Shown here: positions 1 to 6,004 of the stretch, in pieces
Numbering within the stretch: position 1 is the first letter of the stretch
Layout of the letters: each line of letters begins with the position of its first letter
NCBI GenBank assembly: GCA_030043395.1
Contig: JASHXW010000102.1
Span: 1 to 6,004, forward strand
DNA from: Streptosporangiaceae bacterium
GTDB taxonomy: Bacteria > Actinomycetota > Actinomycetes > Streptosporangiales > Streptosporangiaceae
Length of the DNA stretch: 6,004 nucleotides
Direction: 5' to 3'
Position numbers and translations under genes: made by a program
Notes under the pieces: model-generated
Seen by the model: the letters and a program-made list of their open reading frames with translations, nothing else
What the model was told of the DNA's origin: nothing
The model's database searches: none

Positions 1-2
1 TC

Positions 3-2849
3 TCCTGGCTGGCGTGGCTGGCCTTCACCCTTGCAGTCCTTGCCGAGGCACAGGCGCATATTCGCGGACGCCCGTCACCACGGCTCCACCTGGCGGGGTT
101 ACAAAGCGCAGCAGGCCGCCTGATCGCCGTCGCATCGCTGAGCTTCGCGGCCCCGGCCATTGCGCCTCTGGTCGCGTCGCCTGCCTTGGCCGCGACCGCA
201 GGAACGGGAACGGTGCCTCCGTTAGGGAGTCTGCTGGCTGCGAGGACTCTGCCGGAGGCGCAGCACCATCACGCCCGCGAGCTGACGTCACGCAGTGCTG
301 GGATCGCGGTGCCAGAGCGCATCATCGTCGTCCGGCCGGGAGAGTGCCTGTGGACCATCGCAGAGCGGTACTTGGGTTCAGGTGATCGCTATCCGGAGAT
401 TGTCAGGCTCAACCGCGGCCGGGAGATGGGCGACGGTGCGGTTTTCACCAATGCAAGTGTCATCATGCCTGGCTGGCACCTGCGCGTGCCCGCCGTAGAA
501 GCCCGGGGTCATCATGGCCAGCGTCAGGCGCATCACGAGCGAAGTCACTCCGCTCGTCCAGGTCATGGCCACCAAGTCCACGACGGTCACTCGCCCGCCG
601 ATAGGTGGTTCGCGCGAGCGCATCCTGCTGCTGGCGGTGCACGGCAGGAGACCGGTGGTGGCGGCGCTGGAGCGGCTGGTGATCAGAGCGAGACGAGTGC
701 CGCGGGAGGCGGGAGTCGTGGCGATGGCTCGCCTTCAGCCGGATCAAGTCCCGGCTACACTCACTCCACTCCCGAGAACGACGACTTCGAGCAGATCGCC
801 CTATTCGCGCTGGGGCTCATCGCGGGTTCGGTGCTGGCGAGCCTGGAAGGGTTCAGGCGAATTCAGCGCCAGCTCCGTCGGCCCGGCCGCAGGATCGCAC
901 TACCGTCACGCGACGCGAGCTTGCGCGTGGAGCAGAAGCTCCGGGCCGCGGCCACCGCGCGACAACCCGAGTCGTTGCGCGATGCCCTGCAGCAGCTCAG
1001 CGATGGCGTGGCTGCCAGCGGCGACGCATTTCCGCCGATCGCTGGGATTCACATAACCCAGACCGATCTGGAGGTACTCCTGTCCGGACCTGCCGCTGGT
1101 CCGCCGCCACCGCCCTTCACGATCGCGCCTGCCCGGCAAGGAATGTGCTGGACCACTGGGCTTGGCAGCACCAAACACGAATCCTCAGGTGGCCCACCCG
1201 CACCTGGAGAGGTCGGGGATCTGCTGCCGGGCCTGTTCACGGCCGGTGTCACCCAGGCCGGCGGGTACTTGCTGCTCGACCTTGAGGCAATGCGTGTCAC
1301 ATGCTGTGACGGCCGCGCTGACCTTGTCGACCGGATGCTCATCACGGCGGCCACCGAACTGGCCTCAAGCAGGTGGAGCGGTTGGTACGACCTCGTACTC
1401 ACGGGCTTCGACGAGCTCGACGTGCTTGGCAGGGCCGAGAACTGCGTCGACCTGGACGATGCCCTTGAAGTACTTCAGAGCCGCGCTGACACGATCGCTG
1501 CGAGGCTTGGCAATGACGCGCACGCGGACGTCAGGGCGCGCAGGATGGACGATCCCGAAGACGAGGACTGGGGACTCACCCTGCTCGTCAGCAGGATCCC
1601 GCCGACGCCGGATCAGATGGCGAGGGTGCTTGAACTCGCTGACGGTCCGGGGGGAGTGGCCGTGCTGATGGCGGGCGACGCTCAGGCCGATGACGGCAAG
1701 GTAGCGCCTGCGCTGTTCCGTGTCGACGCCGATGCGGAGCGGCCGGGAGAGATCATCGCCTCCATCACGATCGCGTACATGGGGCCACAGCAGCAGGTCA
1801 AGGTATGGCCTCAGACCCTCACCGTGAGCGAATACGAGGCGCTAGCCGAAGTGCTCGCTGTTGCCGCGGACACCGCCGACGTAGGCCCGGATACGGACCC
1901 TTACCGCGCGGCGGATGACCCGCCCTGGATGCGACTCGTAGCCGCGCCCGTTTCGGCGGAAGACGAGCGCTGGTTCGCGAGGCCGGTGGCGCGTCCCGAG
2001 CCAGATCCGGACGAGGACGAATGCCTGTCCAGCCGGCTCCCGCCCGGCCTACAGAACAGCCACAACGTCGACAGACCGCAGCAGAAGCAGGGTGAGCACG
2101 TCCAGGTCAAGGTGCTTGGCGCGGTCGAAGTACTCGGCTCAGCCGAGCCGCTCGCGCCGAAACAGGAAGAGCTAGTTCTTGCGCTGGCTCTAACCGGTTC
2201 GGCAGGGCTGTCGAACTCGGCGCTGTGTACGTTGCTCGGCGCGGACCCCGACCACCCGAGGCCCGCCGACGCGGTGAGGCAGCTCATCAGCAGGACCCGG
2301 CGCCGCCTCGGTCTGGCGTCGGACGGGCAGGAGTACATCGTGCACCTCGGCAGCGGCATTTATGTTCCGCACGAGGACATCACGCTGGACTGGGCGCGTT
2401 TCAGCACTCTCGCTCAGCGCGGCCGGGCTCACAAGAGCATCGACGATCTGAGCTCGGCGATGGCGATGGTCCGCGGCCAACCATTCGCGGACTGCTTTTA
2501 CTGGTGGATCGACGTGGCGCTGGTCGAGGCCATGCGCGCTGAAATAATTGATACCGCGGACATGCTGGCTCAGCTTGAGCTCGATGCCCATCGGCCGCGC
2601 GCTGCGGCGCTGGCAGCGAGGGCCGGGCTCGCGGCGGAGACGGCCGCCGAGCAGCTCTGGCGAGCCGTGATGCGAGCAGAGCACGAAATCGGCAACCCTG
2701 CGGGTGTCACCGCGGCCTGGTCGGCCTGCCTGGATGCGATCTGGAAGATAGCGCCAGGGGGAGAGCCGCACCCCGACACCGAGCGTCTGTACCGCGAACT
2801 TACCGGCGGGCCGTTGCCGGCCGGAGTGCGGCTAGAGTCGCTGCGCTAG
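3..2849 (+). CDS. LysM and BTAD domain membrane regulator, 5' partial
   Basis: The reading frame is open from the left edge, so the true start lies upstream; TTG at 186 is only an internal candidate. About 948 residues are visible. Order of parts: end of a hydrophobic segment (about 3-45), a second one (120-185, ending in SPALAA), a LysM domain (about 321-494, with VVRPGECLWTIAERYLG and a late MPGWHLRVP), a His/Gly/Ser linker (498-780), a transmembrane helix (795-845) followed by basic residues, a long cytosolic region (to about 2095) with an LLLDLEAM stretch like the degenerate ATPase-type region of such proteins, then a winged-helix (2100-2370, starting VQVKVLGAVEVLG) and a BTAD-type helical domain (2373-2810). 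LysM domains bind peptidoglycan and BTAD modules occur in SARP-type regulators. A cell-wall-sensing regulator is an inference; the role of this protein class is not established. Family call is confident, function is not. Confidence 0.85.
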   Translation, partial: SWLAWLAFTLAVLAEAQAHIRGRPSPRLHLAGLQSAAGRLIAVASLSFAAPAIAPLVASPALAATAGTGTVPPLGSLLAARTLPEAQHHHARELTSRSAGIAVPERIIVVRPGECLWTIAERYLGSGDRYPEIVRLNRGREMGDGAVFTNASVIMPGWHLRVPAVEARGHHGQRQAHHERSHSARPGHGHQVHDGHSPADRWFARAHPAAGGARQETGGGGAGAAGDQSETSAAGGGSRGDGSPSAGSSPGYTHSTPENDDFEQIALFALGLIAGSVLASLEGFRRIQRQLRRPGRRIALPSRDASLRVEQKLRAAATARQPESLRDALQQLSDGVAASGDAFPPIAGIHITQTDLEVLLSGPAAGPPPPPFTIAPARQGMCWTTGLGSTKHESSGGPPAPGEVGDLLPGLFTAGVTQAGGYLLLDLEAMRVTCCDGRADLVDRMLITAATELASSRWSGWYDLVLTGFDELDVLGRAENCVDLDDALEVLQSRADTIAARLGNDAHADVRARRMDDPEDEDWGLTLLVSRIPPTPDQMARVLELADGPGGVAVLMAGDAQADDGKVAPALFRVDADAERPGEIIASITIAYMGPQQQVKVWPQTLTVSEYEALAEVLAVAADTADVGPDTDPYRAADDPPWMRLVAAPVSAEDERWFARPVARPEPDPDEDECLSSRLPPGLQNSHNVDRPQQKQGEHVQVKVLGAVEVLGSAEPLAPKQEELVLALALTGSAGLSNSALCTLLGADPDHPRPADAVRQLISRTRRRLGLASDGQEYIVHLGSGIYVPHEDITLDWARFSTLAQRGRAHKSIDDLSSAMAMVRGQPFADCFYWWIDVALVEAMRAEIIDTADMLAQLELDAHRPRAAALAARAGLAAETAAEQLWRAVMRAEHEIGNPAGVTAAWSACLDAIWKIAPGGEPHPDTERLYRELTGGPLPAGVRLESLR
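321..494 (+). other. LysM peptidoglycan-binding domain (within the large CDS)
   Basis: The translated segment shows the LysM pattern: a beta strand (IIVV), then RPGECLWTIAERYLG, where the usual GDTLW is GECLW, a helix-forming YPEIVRLNRGR and a closing strand with PGWHLRVP. It lies between predicted transmembrane segments, which fits an extracytoplasmic position. LysM domains bind N-acetylglucosamine-containing glycans. Confidence 0.85.
2100..2810 (+). other. Winged-helix plus BTAD regulatory module (within the large CDS)
   Basis: The C-terminal part starts with VKVLGAVEVLG, followed by PKQEELVLALAL, a helix rich in Asp/Pro/Ala, then DAVRQLISRTRRRLG and a wing (YIVHLGSGIYVPHEDITLDW). This is the usual layout of the SARP/BTAD winged helix. 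The helical part after it (SAMAMVRGQPFADCFYWW, then repeated Ala-rich helices up to TERLYREL) matches a bacterial transcriptional activation domain. DNA binding is expected from the family, but many membrane-tethered versions have no known target. Confidence 0.8.
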
Positions 2850-2881
2850 GGTCCAGGTATCACCGACAGTGACGGCGAGCC

Positions 2882-2886
2882 GGGAG
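2882..2886 (+). promoter_or_regulatory. Ribosome binding site of the PRC-barrel gene
   Basis: GGGAG lies six bases before the ATG at 2892. It supports this start over the next in-frame ATG, seven codons on. Confidence 0.6.
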
Positions 2887-2891
2887 TTTCC

Positions 2892-3542
2892 ATGGCGCAG
2901 GAAGTTTCCTTCATGATCGGTTCCGATGTGGCCGCCAGCGACGGGGACGCCGGGACCCTCAAGCGAGTCGTGGTCGATCCGGTCGCCCAGGCGATCACGC
3001 ACCTGGTCGTCGAGCCGCGGCATCGGGAGGGCCTTGGCAGGCTCGTCCCCGTCGACAAGGCCGAGAGCACGCCGTCCGGAGTCAAGCTGCAGTACACGAT
3101 GGCCGAGTTCGAGCAACTCGACTCGGCCGAGGAGACCCAGTTCGTGCCGGGCACGCTCGGCTACGAGGACTACGGGCCCGAGCAGGTCGTGTCCTGGCCT
3201 TACTACGGCCTAAGCGGCGGGCAAGCCGTCGGCGTCGCTGGCGCGTCCGTTCCGGGGACCTCGCAGACCGTGACCTACGACACGGTGCCCGCTGGCGAGG
3301 TGGAAGTCCGCCGCGGGGAGCCCGTCTATGCCACCGATGGCCCGATCGGTCATGTCCACGGGCTTGTGATGGACCCGGCCAGCCACCGCGTCTCCCACGT
3401 CCTGCTCGCCGAAGGCCACCTGTGGGGGCACAAGGAAGTCGCGATTCCGATCAGTGCTGTCGCGAACGTCGAGGACGGCATCCAGCTCCAGATCACCAAG
3501 CACGAGGTAGCTGACCTGCCGCCGGTGAAGATCGACCGCTAG
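2892..3542 (+). CDS. Two-repeat PRC-barrel domain protein
   Basis: A 216-residue soluble protein with no signal peptide or membrane helix. It contains two related PRC-barrel-like units: residues about 8-76 (IGSDVAASDGDAGTLKRVVVDP, then ITHLVVEP and LVPVDKAE) and about 139-208 (RGEPVYATDGPIGHVHGLVMDP, then VSHVLLAEGHLWGHKEVAIP). Both show the family pattern of a G-x-I/L-G/K turn, a V-x-D-P strand end, then a hydrophobic strand and an I/VP step. The region between them (about 80-138) is Gly/Tyr/Thr-rich and looks like a flexible linker. PRC-barrels occur in photosynthetic reaction-centre H subunits, in RimM and in many small actinobacterial proteins of unknown function. The gene starts 42 nt after the LysM/BTAD gene and could share its transcript. 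Codon use is normal for the GC-rich flank. The specific role is unknown. Confidence 0.85.
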   Translation: MAQEVSFMIGSDVAASDGDAGTLKRVVVDPVAQAITHLVVEPRHREGLGRLVPVDKAESTPSGVKLQYTMAEFEQLDSAEETQFVPGTLGYEDYGPEQVVSWPYYGLSGGQAVGVAGASVPGTSQTVTYDTVPAGEVEVRRGEPVYATDGPIGHVHGLVMDPASHRVSHVLLAEGHLWGHKEVAIPISAVANVEDGIQLQITKHEVADLPPVKIDR

Positions 3543-3546
3543 CGCT

Positions 3547-3795
3547 TCACTTGGCGTCGGCGTGGCAGGTGACGACTGCCGCGCCGAGCGGTCCCGAGCG
3601 CAGCCAGAAGATCACTTCGATCTGGACATGCTGAGCGCGGCCCAGCAATCCGAACTGCTCGAACATGCCAGTTATGGGCCCTACCCGGCGAACTTGCCAA
3701 GGCCCTGAAGGCAAGAACACTCGTGGCCCAGGTCGATGCGCATAAGCCTGCCCTTGTGCGATCATTGCATACAAAGTCTTAGCGTCTCTGACCAT
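3547..3795 (-). CDS. Small minus-strand ORF, possible remnant; paralogous C-terminus
   Basis: An 82-codon minus-strand frame whose stop lies four bases past the stop of the convergent PRC-barrel gene. Only the C-terminal part has independent support: its last 14 codons (…PLGAAVVTCHADAK) match the minus-strand end at 5959-6004 (…PLSTAVVTCYADAK). Nine differences fall within those codons, six at third and three at first positions, none at second, which is the pattern expected from coding constraint on the minus strand. The preceding HVQIEVIFWLRSG also reads like a beta strand. The N-terminal half (MVRDAKTLYAMIAQGQAYAH…) has no recognisable family, and the start at 3795 has only a weak AGG before it, so this may be a truncated 3' fragment joined to unrelated DNA. 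I do not recognise the family. Confidence 0.45.
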   Translation of the reverse strand: MVRDAKTLYAMIAQGQAYAHRPGPRVFLPSGPWQVRRVGPITGMFEQFGLLGRAQHVQIEVIFWLRSGPLGAAVVTCHADAK

Positions 3796-3841
3796 CGCCT
3801 AGCACGGTAGCTATCCCACCCAATGTCAGCGTTGGTGATGT

Positions 3842-3846
3842 AGGAA
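3842..3846 (+). promoter_or_regulatory. Ribosome binding site of the membrane-protein gene
   Basis: AGGAA lies five bases before the ATG at 3852. An in-frame TAA stands directly before that ATG (3849-3851), so no longer N-terminus is possible. No convincing -35/-10 pair is visible between 3690 and 3840. Confidence 0.65.
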
Positions 3847-3851
3847 AATAA

Positions 3852-4637
3852 ATGAGAAATCAGACCCAGAATATCATTCAAACCTATATTCTACCTATTG
3901 TCCTAGCTATCGTAATCTTGGCGGTTTCCCAGCTAATAACGCTAGTTAGCATTTCGAACATACTGGAAGCCAGCGGGCTCGTTGCTGTTGTCATAATAGG
4001 ACTGTTCATCGGTCAATACGTTGCATTTAAGACACTGCGCATACAGGAGCGCGACGCGCTATATGGAATCCTGTCCGTAATCAGCTCCTCCGGAACGGGA
4101 AAGATTGCGACCTCAGCTGCGCTTACGCAAAGCGATGTTCTTGGGCTCGAATCCTGCGCCCATGAAGTCTGGGTTTATGCATACGATCTCAATTACGAAC
4201 GATTCGACCGAAGCCAGAGTCCGTTTACGAATGCAGTAGTTACGAATCTAGCTCGTGGAGTGAAGTACATCTACGTAATACCAAACTCGCCTGAAATAAT
4301 ACTCCGCGCCAGGCGAATGTATAGTTATTTTCACCAATACGCCAAAGCTAGCAAGCAGCTTGTCTTCCATATTGCAAATATCCCGCCGATCTTCAACCAG
4401 TTTAGTGTAACTCTATATAATCCCGACAACATCAAACCCGCCGACGCCGACGTGAGCGAAACTGCTACCATCGCGGTGTTCTTTCCCCATGCAAAAGACG
4501 CGGCGCGGAGTAGCGATACTGACTACACTGTGCCATTTATTGCCGTTCGCGAATCCCGCGCGCTGGAGATACAGGAACAGTTCGAGGCAGTACTTAGAGA
4601 GGCCGCTGTGATGACGCTTCCGAACCGAAGATCATGA
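3852..4637 (+). CDS. Two-helix membrane protein with PLD-like cytosolic domain, unknown function
   Basis: 261 residues. Two hydrophobic helices (about 12-33 and 42-58) form a hairpin with a short loop; basic residues after the second (K60, R63, R67) put both ends in the cytosol. The rest is a soluble alpha/beta domain. Its most telling part is residues 102-146: AHEVWVYAYDLNYERF, then VVTNLARGVKYIYVIPNSPE. The pattern of an E-x-W-V strand, a D-L-x-Y turn and an RGVKY-x-Y-V-x-P strand recalls PLD-like domains found in uncharacterised bacterial proteins. No true HxKxxxxD motif follows, so a catalytic phospholipase or nuclease is not supported. VTLYNP (186-191) and a C-terminal helix (235-251) complete the domain. 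The stop overlaps the next gene's start (ATGA), so the two products are probably made together. GC is low with many ATA and CTA codons, unlike the flanking genes. Family assignment is tentative; function is unknown. Confidence 0.75.
   Translation: MRNQTQNIIQTYILPIVLAIVILAVSQLITLVSISNILEASGLVAVVIIGLFIGQYVAFKTLRIQERDALYGILSVISSSGTGKIATSAALTQSDVLGLESCAHEVWVYAYDLNYERFDRSQSPFTNAVVTNLARGVKYIYVIPNSPEIILRARRMYSYFHQYAKASKQLVFHIANIPPIFNQFSVTLYNPDNIKPADADVSETATIAVFFPHAKDAARSSDTDYTVPFIAVRESRALEIQEQFEAVLREAAVMTLPNRRS
4634..4637 (+). other. ATGA stop/start overlap coupling the two genes
   Basis: The TGA of the membrane protein (4635-4637) overlaps the ATG of the aminotransferase-like gene (4634-4636). This arrangement normally gives coupled translation and suggests the two products work together in a fixed ratio. 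Confidence 0.9.
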
Positions 4638-5773
4638 ATGGTTCTCCTCTAACGCTTTATCAGCAGCTATGCGGCTCCTTGCAGTCGGTCGATGATCTGG
4701 CTGTCGGTTACCCTAAGCTAATCCCCTTTTCAGAGCAGTGGCATAGACTACAAGAGTACCTTTTCGCGGCGACTCGTTCCATGGAATCTGCCTCAGATGC
4801 ACTGGATACTCTTACTAGCACTGCCAAGAGCGTCCTCGGAATTTCGGCCGATCTGAGATGCGTAGCTACGTTCTCCGGCTCCGTGGCACTGGAGAGAGTT
4901 ATTTCGGCGATAGTTCCAGGCGACCGCCAGGCCATCGTGACAGTACCTGGGTTTGATTCGATAAACTCCTTTGTTGAGCGCGCATCGAAGCGTCGGCCCG
5001 GCTACGTCGAATGGGATCCATTTGGAGATAGGGATCAGGCAGTTGAATCCTTGTCAGCTGCCATAGACGCATCTGTCGGATCTGTCGTGCTGGTATCTCC
5101 AAATAACCCATCGGGCTTCGCTTTGACGAACTCCGAAATCTGCCGGATCGCTGACGATTGCGCCAAGGTCGATGCGGTCCTCATTATGGATCACTGCTTT
5201 ATGCTTATGAACCCATTTGGTGCCGACCTCGGCGAAGCATTCTCACTGGGTAATCGATGCCGATGGGTCTCTTTGTGGGATTCGAGTAAGACCATCGAAC
5301 TTCTTGGCGAGAAAGTTGGATTTATTTTCGGTTCGGCAGATGAGCTTCGCCGTATCGAACGTCTCGTAAGCGAAATTCAACTGGACTTGCCCTGGCCTAC
5401 CATGATTGCGATGACCGAGGCGCTCAGACAATTGATGGACGGCGATATGATTCCGTCGGCTAACAGGGTTATCCGTGAAAATCTGATTCGGCTCCAGGCC
5501 GCATGTATCCAAGTCGGTCTCAGAGTCAATTCACCTGACGCGGGAAGTTTTGCGCTCGTAGGACTGGATACCGCGCGGTTTCGCAGCTCATCGTCCAGCG
5601 CAGAGCAACTGCTAACGGAGTTTCGCGTAGCGGTAATGCCCTCCAAATATCTATATCCTATTGATTTTCCTTGGCGTAACGAATTCTTGCGGGTGTCGCT
5701 AGCGCGCCCGGCTGAGATGATCGAGAACGTCTGTCGGTCGTTGTTGCAGCTTGAACGCACCCAGGCAATGTGA
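4634..5773 (+). CDS. Class I/II aminotransferase-like PLP-dependent enzyme
   Basis: 379 residues, a normal length for fold-type I aminotransferases. Landmarks in order: FSGSVALERVI (80-90, phosphate-binding region), VPGFDSI (104-110, F107 where an aromatic ring stacks on PLP), SPNNPSG (155-161, N158 expected to contact the PLP hydroxyl), IMDHCF (184-189, D186 expected to pair with the pyridine nitrogen), WDSSKT (215-220, K219 the likely Schiff-base lysine), GEKVGF (225-230) and FLRVSLARP (351-359, R353 the likely substrate-carboxylate arginine). The key catalytic residues are therefore present and an active enzyme is likely. Two positions differ from the common pattern: HCF follows the aspartate where a tyrosine is usual, and K227 replaces the usual arginine of GxRxG. 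The start is ATG 4634, overlapping the upstream stop. Substrate and reaction are unknown; a transaminase, decarboxylase or C-S lyase of this fold are all possible. Base composition matches its partner, not the flanks. Confidence 0.85.
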   Translation: MNGSPLTLYQQLCGSLQSVDDLAVGYPKLIPFSEQWHRLQEYLFAATRSMESASDALDTLTSTAKSVLGISADLRCVATFSGSVALERVISAIVPGDRQAIVTVPGFDSINSFVERASKRRPGYVEWDPFGDRDQAVESLSAAIDASVGSVVLVSPNNPSGFALTNSEICRIADDCAKVDAVLIMDHCFMLMNPFGADLGEAFSLGNRCRWVSLWDSSKTIELLGEKVGFIFGSADELRRIERLVSEIQLDLPWPTMIAMTEALRQLMDGDMIPSANRVIRENLIRLQAACIQVGLRVNSPDAGSFALVGLDTARFRSSSSSAEQLLTEFRVAVMPSKYLYPIDFPWRNEFLRVSLARPAEMIENVCRSLLQLERTQAM

Positions 5774-5781
5774 GTTCTATT

Positions 5782-5796
5782 TGCGCCCGGGGCGCA
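5782..5796 (+). terminator. GC-rich hairpin after the aminotransferase-like gene
   Basis: TGCGCC (5782-5787) and GGCGCA (5791-5796) pair perfectly around a CGG loop, starting nine bases after the stop codon. There is no T-run directly behind it; a T-rich stretch (TTAGTTTT) comes only at 5813. It may be a factor-independent terminator of the U-less type seen in actinomycetes, or simply a GC-rich palindrome. Confidence 0.4.
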
Positions 5797-5821
5797 GGTG
5801 CCGGAGAGAATGTTAGTTTTG

Positions 5822-5835
5822 CGCCGGTTCCGGCG
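5822..5835. repeat. Short inverted repeat
   Basis: CGCCGG (5822-5827) and CCGGCG (5830-5835) form a perfect inverted repeat with a two-base centre. It follows TTTT on the plus strand, so it has no T-run behind it in either direction. It could be a protein binding site or part of a read-through barrier; nothing in the sequence decides this. Confidence 0.3.
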
Positions 5836-5958
5836 AGGTGATGGGCGGTGCTCAAGCTGAGGGCGACCTGAGGTTATTACCACTGTTCAGGGCGGGATAT
5901 AAGCTCTGGGGCAGATTGCGGAGAACGCTCCAGTGCGGACGTTGGGTTCGCGGGAGTC
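5836..5958. other. Intergenic DNA, nothing recognised
   Basis: This stretch returns to high GC (39 of 60 bases in 5821-5880) and lies between the operon and the minus-strand gene end. I see no gene, RNA or clear promoter in it. Confidence 0.5.
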
Positions 5959-6004
5959 TCATTTCGCGTCGGCGTAGCAGGTTACGACGGCTGTGCTGAG
6001 TGGG
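5959..6004 (-). CDS. 3' end of a minus-strand gene, cut by the window edge
   Basis: Read on the minus strand, this is the last 14 codons plus stop of a gene entering from the right edge: …PLSTAVVTCYADAK. It matches the end of the minus-strand frame that stops at 3547 in 11 of 14 residues and 36 of 46 bases, both aligned from the stop codon without gaps. The similarity starts at the stop codon and does not extend downstream of it, so it reflects related genes and not a larger DNA duplication. The family cannot be named from this short piece. If the gene beyond the edge is intact, the copy at 3547 is the likely fragment. Confidence 0.6.
   Translation of the reverse strand, partial: PLSTAVVTCYADAK

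Noticed and set aside
186..188. TTG as the start of the LysM/BTAD protein
   Set aside because: The frame is open to the window edge and encodes hydrophobic segments upstream that belong to this protein type, so the real start is outside the window.
1901..2771. Long minus-strand open frames opposite the regulator's C-terminal half
   Set aside because: They lie antisense to well-conserved winged-helix and BTAD sequence and are expected in high-GC DNA.
3690..3782. Plus-strand 30-residue open stretch as a small gene
   Set aside because: It has no start codon in frame with a ribosome binding site and no confirmed relative; kept only as part of the possible scar.
4086..4106. SSGTGK in the membrane protein as a Walker A loop
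   Set aside because: It does not fit GxxxxGK[S/T]: lysine is followed by isoleucine and the first glycine is missing.
4491..4521. HAK…D in the membrane protein as a PLD catalytic HKD motif
   Set aside because: The aspartate is not at the required distance after HxK and no GSxxN follows.
5377..5883. Minus-strand frame of 168 codons overlapping the end of the aminotransferase-like gene
   Set aside because: It is antisense to recognisable aminotransferase sequence, shows no family features and has no good start signal.

Overview
The window looks like a chromosomal stretch from a high-GC actinomycete. Evidence is the roughly 65-80% GC of the flanking genes, their G/C-ending codons, and a LysM/BTAD regulator of a type typical of mycelial Actinomycetota. 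The genus cannot be read from the sequence. There are no tRNA or rRNA genes, no CRISPR array and no recognisable transposase or integrase.

Left part (1-3542, + strand, GC-rich): a large multidomain membrane protein, open at the left window edge, carries transmembrane segments, an extracytoplasmic LysM domain, a His/Gly-rich linker, a further transmembrane helix, a long cytosolic region, and a C-terminal winged-helix plus BTAD regulator module. It is followed 42 nt later by a two-repeat PRC-barrel protein with a good ribosome binding site. The two may be co-transcribed.

Right part (3843-5773, + strand): base composition drops abruptly to about 30-50% GC with many ATA, CTA and GTA codons. This island is exactly a two-gene, translationally coupled operon (ATGA overlap). 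The first gene is a two-helix membrane protein with a cytosolic domain that resembles a PLD-like fold without the catalytic motif. The second is a fold-type I PLP-dependent aminotransferase-like enzyme with some altered cofactor-site positions. I do not recognise this pair as a described system; it is the most interesting item here and was probably acquired horizontally.

Flanks of the island: on the minus strand, the 3' ends of two related coding sequences bracket the island, one ending at 3547 and one at 5959 and running off the right edge. Their last 14 codons encode near-identical C-termini (…VVTCHADAK and …VVTCYADAK), with differences mostly at third codon positions. So the coupled pair sits between paralogous gene ends, which suggests insertion into, or expansion of, a tandem gene array. 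The remaining intergenic DNA holds two short GC-rich hairpins after the operon and no other gene I can support.
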